From positions 310,001 through 374,000 of the forward strand of contig CAWJPW010000003.1 in the NCBI GenBank assembly GCA_963844845.1: 64,000 nt of DNA, read 5' to 3'. Source of the DNA: CAWJPW01 sp963844845 (lineage in GTDB: Bacteria; Acidobacteriota; Thermoanaerobaculia; Thermoanaerobaculales; Sulfomarinibacteraceae). Positions 26,387 to 33,100 of the stretch are shown in pieces; within the stretch, counting starts at the first letter, position 1, and the number at the start of each line of letters is the position of its first letter. A program made the position numbers and the translations under genes. The notes beneath the pieces are model-generated. The model was not told the origin of the DNA. It did no database searches and saw nothing but the letters and a program-made list of their open reading frames with translations.

Positions 26387-26434
26387 GCCTGTGGCTTTGG
26401 GGCGGTGGTGGGCTTCCTCCGCTGATTGGGGGCG

Positions 26435-26640
26435 ATTCAGTTGTACGAGGTACTCCGCAGCAACGCGAAGGGTGGCGCGCGAAAGTCGCGCGCCTACACG
26501 GCAGCACACCGTACCCGAGGCAGTGAGGCCGGGAGGGAGGCGCCCGGCGCACGCGAGCGTGCGGCCGGACCCGACCGAGTGGCCGTCAAGGCCGCGAAGC
26601 GGCCGGCGTGTCCCGGCGGCGGGCACGACCTCGCTGGCAA
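26435..26640 (+). other. Stem-loop-rich leader region upstream of queE
   Basis: Three perfect hairpins follow each other: GGCGCGCG/CGCGCGCC around AAAGT (26474-26494), CGCACGC/GCGTGCG around GA (26548-26563) and GGCCGC/GCGGCC around GAA (26590-26604). I do not recognise a known preQ1 riboswitch pattern. It could be a structured leader RNA of the queE operon or one more intergenic repeat. Confidence 0.4.
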
Positions 26641-26685
26641 CTCCGGGGGCTTTCCTCTGGCGGCTGCAGCAGTTACCTTGAGGCT

Positions 26686-27363
26686 GTGCTCGTGGCCGAG
26701 ACCTTCGTGAGCCTGCAGGGCGAGGGGATGCTCGCCGGTGTGCCCTCGTTCTTCGTGAGGACCTCCGGCTGCAACCTGCGCTGCAGCTGGTGTGACACGC
26801 CCTACACCTCGTGGGCGCCCGAGGGCGAGCGGCGACCGGTGGACGAGCTGGTGGCGGAGGCGGTGGCATCTTCAGTGCGCCACATCGTGGTCACCGGCGG
26901 CGAGCCGCTGCTGCAACGCGAGATCCTCGCGCTTACCCGCGGCCTTCGCCGGGCCGGCCTGCACGTGACGGTGGAGACCGCAGGCACTCTGGACCCGGAT
27001 TTTGAATGTGACCTGCTGTCCGTGTCGCCCAAGACCAGCAGCTCCGATCCCAGCGGTACGTGGCGCAAACGGCACCGCTCGGCACGGGCGGACCTCGCCC
27101 CCTTGGCGCGCCTGCTGGCGCGCTTCGCCGAGCACCAGCTCAAGCTGGTGGTCCAGGGGCCGGCCGACCTGCCCGAGATCCTCGCGCTGCTCGACCGGCT
27201 GGGTGCCGTCGACCGCTCCCGGGTGCTGCTCATGCCCGAGGGCCGCAGCGCCTCCGAGGTGGCGGCGAGGGCTTCGGCGGTGGCCGCCTTGTGCCTGGAG
27301 CATGGCTTTCGCTACACTCCGCGCCTGCACCTGGACCTGTTCGGAGGGGGTCGGGGCGTCTAG
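26686..27363 (+). CDS. queE: 7-carboxy-7-deazaguanine synthase (radical SAM)
   Basis: A 225-residue radical SAM enzyme that converts 6-carboxy-tetrahydropterin to 7-carboxy-7-deazaguanine in queuosine synthesis. The N-terminus has the family start VAETFVSLQGEG, then the cluster motif CNLRCSWCDTPY (Cx3Cx2C), VVTGGEPLLQ, and SVSPKTSSSDP, and the C-terminus reads RYTPRLHLDLFG. There is no ATG in frame; GTG at 26686 or 26692 must be the start. queD follows 14 bp later; queC and queF are not in the window. Confidence 0.95.
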   Translation: MLVAETFVSLQGEGMLAGVPSFFVRTSGCNLRCSWCDTPYTSWAPEGERRPVDELVAEAVASSVRHIVVTGGEPLLQREILALTRGLRRAGLHVTVETAGTLDPDFECDLLSVSPKTSSSDPSGTWRKRHRSARADLAPLARLLARFAEHQLKLVVQGPADLPEILALLDRLGAVDRSRVLLMPEGRSASEVAARASAVAALCLEHGFRYTPRLHLDLFGGGRGV

Positions 27364-27377
27364 GACCGGGGGTTCGC

Positions 27378-27851
27378 TTGGGTATCTTTCGCGTCGCAAA
27401 GAGCTTCGAGGTGGAGTACGGGCACCGGTTGTCCAAGCATCCGGAGAAGTGTCGCTTCCCCCACGGTCACCGTCTGCGTATCGAGGTGGTCGTGCGCGGT
27501 ACGCGTCTCGACGCCAACGACATGGTTTGCGACTACAAGGCGCTCAAGCTCGTCGTGCTCGAGCTGGTGGAGCGCCTCGACCACGCCATGGCGGTGAGCT
27601 CAAGCGATCCCGAGATGGAAGCCTTCGCGCGCTTCGCCGAGCGCCTGCTGGTCTTCGAGGACGAGGATCCCACCACCGAGGTCCTGGCCCGTTGGCTCTA
27701 TAACGGCATTGCGGAGCGCCTCGTGCCGGGCCGCAGTGTGCGCAACGGTTCCGGAGTCGAGTACAGCATCCCCGAGGACCTGGCGGTGGAGCGGGTGCGG
27801 GTGTGGGAGACCTCCACCTCCTGGGCCGAGTACGCCGGCAGCGATGGCTGA
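27378..27851 (+). CDS. queD: 6-carboxytetrahydropterin synthase (QueD/PTPS family)
   Basis: A 157-residue enzyme acting just before QueE in deazaguanine synthesis. The zinc His ligands are in YGHRLSKHPEKCRFPHGH, with the Cys of that segment as the probable catalytic residue. MVCDYKALK, LDHAMAV, PTTEVLARWLYN and VWETSTSWAEY complete the family pattern. No ATG or GTG lies near the conserved start; the TTG at 27378 with GGGGG in front is the best choice. The end overlaps the next gene by 8 bp, which couples queuosine and the following operon in one transcript. Confidence 0.93.
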   Translation: MGIFRVAKSFEVEYGHRLSKHPEKCRFPHGHRLRIEVVVRGTRLDANDMVCDYKALKLVVLELVERLDHAMAVSSSDPEMEAFARFAERLLVFEDEDPTTEVLARWLYNGIAERLVPGRSVRNGSGVEYSIPEDLAVERVRVWETSTSWAEYAGSDG

Positions 27852-28881
27852 GGCACCTCTGGTCGCGGCCGACGAGGCCGAGACCTGGCTCGCGAAGATC
27901 GCCGGCCCGGTGGCGATCACCGGCGGTACCGGCTTCGTCGGCTCCCATCTAGTGGACACTCTGTGCGCCGCGGATGTGAGGCCCCGGGTGCTCGTTCGCA
28001 ACCCCGCGGCGCCGCGCTGGATCGCGGACCGGCCGGTGGAGTGGATCACAGGCGATCTCGATGATGCAGTCGCCCTCGCCAAACTCGTGGAAGGAGCCGG
28101 CACGGTACTGCACCTCGCCGGTGTGGTGCGCGCGGGCTCGACGACCGCGTTCGACCGCGGCAACCGACAGGGGACCCGGCGGCTGGTGACGGCGCTGGAG
28201 GCGGAGGCGCCCACGGCCCGCCTGGTGCACGTGTCGTCCCTCGCCGCAGCAGGTCCCAGCCCCACCATCGACGGCCTCGGCCCCGACGCCGAGCCTCATC
28301 CGGTGTCCGCCTACGGCCGTTCCAAGCTGGCCGCAGAGAGCGAGGTTAGGGCCCTGGGCGATGACCGGGCGTGGGTGGTCCTGCGGCCGCCCGCGATCTA
28401 CGGACCCCGCGACACCGACGTGCTGGAGTTCTTCAAGATGGCGGCCTGCGGAGTGGTGGCCATACCTTCGGGCGAGCGGTGGGTGACTCTTGCTTGGGTG
28501 GGCGACGTTGTCCGTGCGGTGCTGGCAGCGGCCGGCGCGGACGCGCCCGTCCACCGCGTGCTCCACCTCGGCGAGCCGCTCCCCTATCGACTCCCGGCGG
28601 TGGTGCGGCTGCTCGCTGACGCCGGCGGCGTGCGCGCACGGGTGGTTCCGGTACCGGGCATGGTCCTCGCGGCGGCGGGGGGTGGCGGCAGTCTGCTGCA
28701 CCGCCTCGGCTTTCACCGCGTGGCCATGACCCGGGACAAGGCGCGCGAGCTGCTGGCCAGGCACTGGACCGCGCGTACCGCCGAGTCCCTGGCGGCGCTG
28801 AACCTCGGCGATCAGGTGCCGTTTCCTGAAGGCGCGGCCATCACCTGGGAGTGGTACCGTGCGGTCGGTTGGGTGGGTTAA
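27844..28881 (+). CDS. NAD-dependent epimerase/dehydratase family SDR, candidate ceramide-pathway reductase (CerR-like)
   Basis: A 345-residue extended short-chain dehydrogenase. The Rossmann motif ITGGTGFVGSHLVD is at residues 24-37, the active-site YGRSK motif near residue 158, and the substrate half is at the C-terminus. Alone it could be any NAD-epimerase-like reductase. The next two genes encode a serine palmitoyltransferase-like enzyme and a GNAT-fold acyltransferase. In Caulobacter the same three enzyme types (an SDR called CerR, Spt and bCerS) make ceramide, so a role in reducing a sphingolipid precursor is a reasonable inference. The start overlaps queD by 8 bp. Confidence 0.75.
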   Translation: MAEAPLVAADEAETWLAKIAGPVAITGGTGFVGSHLVDTLCAADVRPRVLVRNPAAPRWIADRPVEWITGDLDDAVALAKLVEGAGTVLHLAGVVRAGSTTAFDRGNRQGTRRLVTALEAEAPTARLVHVSSLAAAGPSPTIDGLGPDAEPHPVSAYGRSKLAAESEVRALGDDRAWVVLRPPAIYGPRDTDVLEFFKMAACGVVAIPSGERWVTLAWVGDVVRAVLAAAGADAPVHRVLHLGEPLPYRLPAVVRLLADAGGVRARVVPVPGMVLAAAGGGGSLLHRLGFHRVAMTRDKARELLARHWTARTAESLAALNLGDQVPFPEGAAITWEWYRAVGWVG

Positions 28882-28912
28882 GATGCCGGCGGATTCCCTT
28901 ATGGAGGGTTGT

Positions 28913-30097
28913 GTGGACGTTTTCCAGAAGTGCTTCGAATTCAAAGAAGCGAACGCGGTGCGGGAGACGGGGCTGTACCCCTACTTCCGCACCATCTCGT
29001 CGGCGCAGGATCCCGTCGTCACCATGCACGGGGCCCGGCTGGTGATGCTTGGCTCCAACAACTACCTCGGGCTCACCAATCATCCCGAGGTCAAGGAGGC
29101 GGCGGCCGCCGCCCTCGCCACCTACGGCACCGGCTGCGCCGGGTCGCGTTTCCTCAACGGCACGCTGGACATCCACGAACGCTTGGAGGAGAAGCTCGCC
29201 GAGTTCATGAAGCGCGACGCGGTGGTGACCTTCTCCACCGGTTTCCAGGTCAATCTCGGGGTCCTCTCCTGCCTGCTCGACCGTCATGACGTGGGCTTCC
29301 TGGACAACCTCGACCATGCCTGCATCATCGACGGCGCCCGCCTGGGCTTCGGCAAGATCGTGAAGTTCCGCCACAACGACATGCACGACCTCGCCGAGCG
29401 CCTGGTAGGGTTCGACGGCGAGCGCGGCAAGCTCATCGTCGTGGACGGCGTCTTCTCCATGGAGGGGGACCTCGCCGACCTCCCGGGCCTGGCGCGGCTC
29501 AAGCGCGACCACGGCGCCCGATTGATGGTGGACGACGCGCACGGGATCGGCGTGTTCGGGGAGCACGGACGCGGCACACCAGAGCACTTCGGCCTCGAGT
29601 CCGACGTGGACCTGATCATGGGTACCTTCTCCAAGTCGCTGGCGGCGGTGGGCGGCTTCGTGGCCGGGGACCGGATCGTCATCGACTGGATCAAGCACCG
29701 CGCCCGTTCGCTCATCTTCTCCGCCTCGCCGCCGCCGGCCTCGGTGGCGTCGGTGCTCAAGGCGGTGGAGATCATCCAGCGCGAGCCTGAACGACGCCAG
29801 CGTCTGTGGGAGAATACCCGTTACATGAAGCGCGAGTTCCAGCGTCTCGGTTTCGACACCGGGGACTCGGACTCGCCGGTGATTCCCCTGGTGGTGGGGG
29901 AGGACATCACCGCGTTCAGGATGGGCAAGCGGCTGGAGGAGGAGGGAGTCTTCGTCAACCCGGTGGTGTCCCCCGGGGTGCCGCCGGGCCGGGCGCTGAT
30001 CCGGACCTCCTACATGGCGACCCACACCCGTGAGCACCTGGACCGAGCTCTCGACGCCTTCGCCCTGGTGGGCCGGGAGCTGGGAGTGATTCCATGA
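28913..30097 (+). CDS. spt: Serine palmitoyltransferase-like alpha-oxoamine synthase
   Basis: A 394-residue PLP enzyme (fold type I) that condenses an amino acid with an acyl thioester. Family signatures: GLYPYFRTISSAQDP, MLGSNNYLGLTNHPEVKEAA, GTGCAGSRFLNGTLDIHERLE, DDAHGIGVFGEHGRG and the PLP-lysine motif GTFSKSLAAVGGF. The N-terminal pattern resembles bacterial Spt rather than KBL or BioF. The condensation of serine and palmitoyl thioester starts sphingolipid synthesis. The GTG at 28913 has a GGAGGG site five bases upstream; in-frame ATGs at 28883 and 28901 are less likely. The end overlaps the acyltransferase gene by 4 bp. Confidence 0.85.
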   Translation: MDVFQKCFEFKEANAVRETGLYPYFRTISSAQDPVVTMHGARLVMLGSNNYLGLTNHPEVKEAAAAALATYGTGCAGSRFLNGTLDIHERLEEKLAEFMKRDAVVTFSTGFQVNLGVLSCLLDRHDVGFLDNLDHACIIDGARLGFGKIVKFRHNDMHDLAERLVGFDGERGKLIVVDGVFSMEGDLADLPGLARLKRDHGARLMVDDAHGIGVFGEHGRGTPEHFGLESDVDLIMGTFSKSLAAVGGFVAGDRIVIDWIKHRARSLIFSASPPPASVASVLKAVEIIQREPERRQRLWENTRYMKREFQRLGFDTGDSDSPVIPLVVGEDITAFRMGKRLEEEGVFVNPVVSPGVPPGRALIRTSYMATHTREHLDRALDAFALVGRELGVIP

Positions 30098-31239
30098 CCA
30101 CCCTCGCCGTCCGCCCCGTCGCCAGTCGGGGGGAGCTGGCCGCCTTCGTCGACCTGCCGTGGGAGGTCTACGGCGGCGAGCCGCAGTGGATCCCTCCCCT
30201 GAAGGCCTCGGTGCGGCAGCTCCTCGACAGCGGACATCACCCGTTCTACGGTGGCGGTCAGGCGGCCGAGCGCGAGCTCTTCATGGCCTGGGAGGGCGAC
30301 CGGCCGGTGGGCCGGGTGGCGGCGATCGTCAACCACGTCCACAACCGCGTCCATGACGAGAACGTGGGGCATTTCGGCTTCTTCGAGAGCTTCGACCGAG
30401 CGGAGGTCGCCGCCGCGCTCCTCGGCGCTGCCGAGAGCTGGCTCGCCGGACGTGGCCTCGACGCGGTCATTGGGCCCGCCAACCCCTCCACCAACTACGA
30501 GTGCGGCCTGCTGGTGGATGGCTTCGAACGGCCCCCGGTGCTGATGATGACCTACAACCCGTCCTACTACGTCGAGCTTGTGGAAGGCGCCGGCTACGCC
30601 AAGGCCAAGGACCTCTACGCCTACATCTCGCCGGTCCACGGCGCCCACCTCGACCGCCTCATCCGGCTGGCAGAGCGCACCCGCGCCAGGCACCCGGAGC
30701 TCACCACGCGCGGCGGCAACCTCTCCGACTTCAAGGGTGAAGTGGCCACGGTGCAGGACATCTACAACTCGGCATGGGAGAAGAACTGGGGCTTCGTGCC
30801 CATGTCCGACGGCGAGATCGAGTGGCTGGCCAAGGAGCTCAAGCCGCTGGTACAGAAAGACCTGCTGCGGTTCGCCTACGCCGATGGCGAGGCTGCGGGG
30901 TTCCTTCTGGCTGTGCCCGACTGGAACCCGCTGCTGAGAGGTTTTGACGGCTCACCGTGGCGCCACCCCCTCCGCGCCCTCAAGGCCCAGCTCACGTCCA
31001 AGCCCGAGACGATGGAGGGGCTGCGGTTGATCACCATGGGCTTCAAGGAGTCGCACCGCCTGCGCGGCTTCGAGGGCGTGCTCTTCGCCGAGGGGCTGCA
31101 GAAGGCCATGGAGATCGGCTACCGGTGGTGCGAGTACTCGTGGATCCTCGAGGACAACGAGCTCGCCAAACGCACCGTGCGGCTGATGGACGCGGAGCAC
31201 TACAAGACCTATCGCATGTACGAGAAGCCGTTGGGCTGA
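30094..31239 (+). CDS. GNAT-fold N-acyltransferase, candidate bacterial ceramide synthase
   Basis: A 381-residue cytoplasmic-looking protein. It reads as a long GNAT-type protein: PWEVYGGEPQWIPPLKASVRQLLD at the start, GRVAAIVNHVHNRVHDENVGHFGFFE, IGPANPSTNYECGLLVDGF, then YNSAWEKNWGFVPM and a C-terminal EYSWILEDNELAKRTVRLMDAEHYKTYRMYEK that matches many bacterial proteins annotated only as GNAT. In Caulobacter a protein of this superfamily (bCerS) N-acylates the sphingoid base. The ATGA overlap with spt strongly ties it to that pathway. Its acyl donor is unknown. Confidence 0.75.
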   Translation: MTTLAVRPVASRGELAAFVDLPWEVYGGEPQWIPPLKASVRQLLDSGHHPFYGGGQAAERELFMAWEGDRPVGRVAAIVNHVHNRVHDENVGHFGFFESFDRAEVAAALLGAAESWLAGRGLDAVIGPANPSTNYECGLLVDGFERPPVLMMTYNPSYYVELVEGAGYAKAKDLYAYISPVHGAHLDRLIRLAERTRARHPELTTRGGNLSDFKGEVATVQDIYNSAWEKNWGFVPMSDGEIEWLAKELKPLVQKDLLRFAYADGEAAGFLLAVPDWNPLLRGFDGSPWRHPLRALKAQLTSKPETMEGLRLITMGFKESHRLRGFEGVLFAEGLQKAMEIGYRWCEYSWILEDNELAKRTVRLMDAEHYKTYRMYEKPLG

Positions 31240-31415
31240 CCCGCACATCTCACCAGAACTCTGCTGCGACCGCAGAAACGCCAGCCACAGCGGCGCTTCT
31301 CGCCTTGGCGCCGCCTGCAACGTGCCGCAAGCACGCCTCGGCGGCACCTCGGTCGAATCGCCACTCTGACTGGCGTTTTCGCGGTCTCGCGACGGACACT
31401 GGTGAGATATGCGGG
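31240..31415. repeat. Inverted-repeat intergenic element, copy B
   Basis: The termini CCCGCACATCTCACCAG (31240) and CTGGTGAGATATGCGGG (to 31415) are inverted repeats with one mismatch over 17 bp. The interior is a second long imperfect hairpin, ACGCCAG...CTGGCGT at about 31277-31375. The element fills exactly the space between two convergent genes: it starts after the stop of the acyltransferase and ends at the stop of the gene on the other strand. Confidence 0.85.
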
Positions 31416-31862
31416 CTAACGCACCGCCTCGACAGCCCGGACGACCGCGGCCACCCACCCTTCGGGGTCGCGCACCGCCCAGGCGGCGGCGTCCGGTCCG
31501 TCGGCGCCGTCGAACTCCACCCGAAGCAGCCGATGGCCGAGGACGCTCTTGCCGAGGTGTGAGCCGGCCTCGCGCACCGCGATGACGCGGCTCAGCGGGA
31601 TGGTGAGCTCGCGCGCCGGCAGTAGCATGCCAAACCAGAGGCTGTCGGCGGTGAGCACCAGGGCGCCGTTACCGCGCAGCTGGCCATGGCCCCGCGACGT
31701 GACCCCGAAAAGATTGGCCCAGCTGTCCACCTGGAGGGGCGTGCGCCCGGCGAGGTGCTTCGCCTGGCGTTGCACGAGTCGGGTGCGGGCGCGGCGGATG
31801 GCGAGGAGAAGCACCCCGAGGGCGAGGGCGACACCGGCGAGAGCCACGGTGGCGGTGTGCAC
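31416..31862 (-). CDS. Single-pass membrane protein, hypothetical
   Basis: A 148-residue protein with one N-terminal transmembrane helix at residues 5-23 and a basic segment after it, then a soluble beta-rich domain (GNGALVLTADSLWFGMLLPARELTIPLSRVIAV) that resembles a PH/GRAM-like fold; this resemblance is only by eye. Its stop codon is the first triplet next to element B. It lies 10 bp downstream of the DHH phosphoesterase on the same strand, so they are probably co-transcribed. Confidence 0.7.
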   Translation of the reverse strand: MHTATVALAGVALALGVLLLAIRRARTRLVQRQAKHLAGRTPLQVDSWANLFGVTSRGHGQLRGNGALVLTADSLWFGMLLPARELTIPLSRVIAVREAGSHLGKSVLGHRLLRVEFDGADGPDAAAWAVRDPEGWVAAVVRAVEAVR

Positions 31863-31872
31863 CGCGGACGCC

Positions 31873-32916
31873 TCACCCCAGACACAGGGGCTCGCCGGGA
31901 GCGCTCGGGTTACCGGTGGCCCCCAGGAAGCGCTTCACCAGCCCGTCCACGAGCAGGTGGAGGCGGACGGGCTGCTCCTGCTCGAGCGGCCGCAGCGGGA
32001 TCTGGGCTCCGGCGAGAGCCACGTGGCCGCCGCCGAAGCCGCGCTGGCTGGCGAGCTTGCGCGCGACCGTGCCGGCGTGGGGCTCGCGTTCGGTGGTGCG
32101 GATGCTCACGTGCAGGACGTCGCCTACCACTCCCAGACACATGGCCCACTTGACGTCCTCGACCCGCAGCAGCAGGTCTGCTGACTCGGCGATCATCTCC
32201 TGCGACTCCAGGACGTCGAGGAAGGTCACCACCCGGTCTTCATAGAGCTCGGCGTTGTCCAGGGCCCGACGGAGCTTGGAGAAGTAACCGCGGGGCAGGG
32301 GCGCCGCGACGATTCGACCGAGGGCGCGGGGGTTGGCCAGGGGGTAGAGGGCGAGGAAGGCCTCGATGTCGGCCTTGGTGGTCTCGCGGCCGAGATCCTG
32401 CGTGTCGGAGCGAATACCGTAAACCAGCGCGGTGGCCAGCGGCGGTTGGATGGCGATCCCGGCGGCAGTCAGATACTCGAAGAGGATCGTCGAGGTGGCG
32501 CCGTAGTTGCGACGGATGTCAGTGAGGTGGGCCGAACGGGTTTCTCGGCGGATCGGGTGGTGGTCGATGACCAGGTCGAGCCGCACCGCGGAGTCGAGGC
32601 CGACGTTGCCGGCGCCGGGCTGGGCGTCGACCATGGCGACCCGGTCGAAGCGCTCCACATCGAGGGTCGAGAGGGCGCGGGTGTTGAGAGTGAGGTACTT
32701 GAGCAGCGCGGCGTTCTCCGCCCGACCCACGGTGCCGCCGTGGGCGAGGGAGCATGCGACGCCGTGCTTCTCGTTGGCGATCTCGCGCAGCGCGGCAGCC
32801 GCTGCGATGGCGTCGGGGTCGGGGTTGTTCTGCATGACGATGAGCATCGTCTTGGCCCCGTCGAGCAACTCGCTGAGCTTCCCGAGCCGATTTTTGGCGC
32901 GACTGGTGCGAGTCAC
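31873..32916 (-). CDS. DHH-family phosphoesterase (NrnA/RecJ-like)
   Basis: A 347-residue protein. The first metal motif is NPDPDAIAAAAALREI (residues 31-46), the second MVDAQPG, the DHH motif VIDHHPI is at about residues 115-121, and a DHHA1 C-terminal domain ends in GGGHVALAGAQI. Members hydrolyse short oligonucleotides, cyclic dinucleotides or 3'-phosphoadenosine phosphate. The usual GGGH motif is present. I cannot tell which substrate it uses. It is divergent from the penicillin acylase gene, with 184 bp between. Confidence 0.9.
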   Translation of the reverse strand: MTRTSRAKNRLGKLSELLDGAKTMLIVMQNNPDPDAIAAAAALREIANEKHGVACSLAHGGTVGRAENAALLKYLTLNTRALSTLDVERFDRVAMVDAQPGAGNVGLDSAVRLDLVIDHHPIRRETRSAHLTDIRRNYGATSTILFEYLTAAGIAIQPPLATALVYGIRSDTQDLGRETTKADIEAFLALYPLANPRALGRIVAAPLPRGYFSKLRRALDNAELYEDRVVTFLDVLESQEMIAESADLLLRVEDVKWAMCLGVVGDVLHVSIRTTEREPHAGTVARKLASQRGFGGGHVALAGAQIPLRPLEQEQPVRLHLLVDGLVKRFLGATGNPSAPGEPLCLG

Positions 32917-33100
32917 TGGCCTGCCTCGACGGCAAGTTGAGACGTGTGCGCGCTCTGGCGTGGCTGGGTCATGTTCGCGGTGACTCCATTCCGGTCAGTA
33001 TACGTTCCCCGACCGAGCCTCATTCCCGGCGGGTGCGCGCGGACGCCGCTGACGCAGTGTGGCGACGGGGATGCGTAGAATGCCTGCGGAGGAGGAGCGC

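Larger units (their letters stand above)
25370..26400. repeat. 494-bp tandem repeat, two full copies and a partial third
   Basis: GCTTCGGTGGGGGGCATGG occurs at 25421 and 25915. GACGTCAAGGACGGCACGCC occurs at 25864 and 26358. Both pairs are 494 bp apart. The copies are nearly identical over most of the unit, with the first 50 bp of copy 1 more diverged. Each unit contains the TGACGT dyad repeat and a long imperfect hairpin whose core (CGAATCGCCACCCTGAC and neighbours) resembles the core of element copy B at 31240. The third copy stops after about 40 bp. Confidence 0.9.
25293..26685. other. 1.4-kb non-coding region between uvrC and queE
   Basis: Frames here translate to low-complexity Arg/Ala/Pro sequence and repeat with the DNA, so I call none of them genes. 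It holds the 494-bp tandem repeat (about 25370-26400), a short T-rich and G-run patch at 25405-25420 (TTTATTTTTTGGGGGGG) and a stem-loop-rich segment at 26435-26640 just upstream of queE. Confidence 0.75.

Noticed and set aside
25370..26400. CRISPR array or a duplicated coding gene
   Set aside because: The repeat unit is 494 bp without spacers, and its frames change between copies and hold no recognisable domain.
26435..26640. A tRNA or known riboswitch
   Set aside because: No cloverleaf, T-loop GTTCGANNC or preQ1 consensus could be found.
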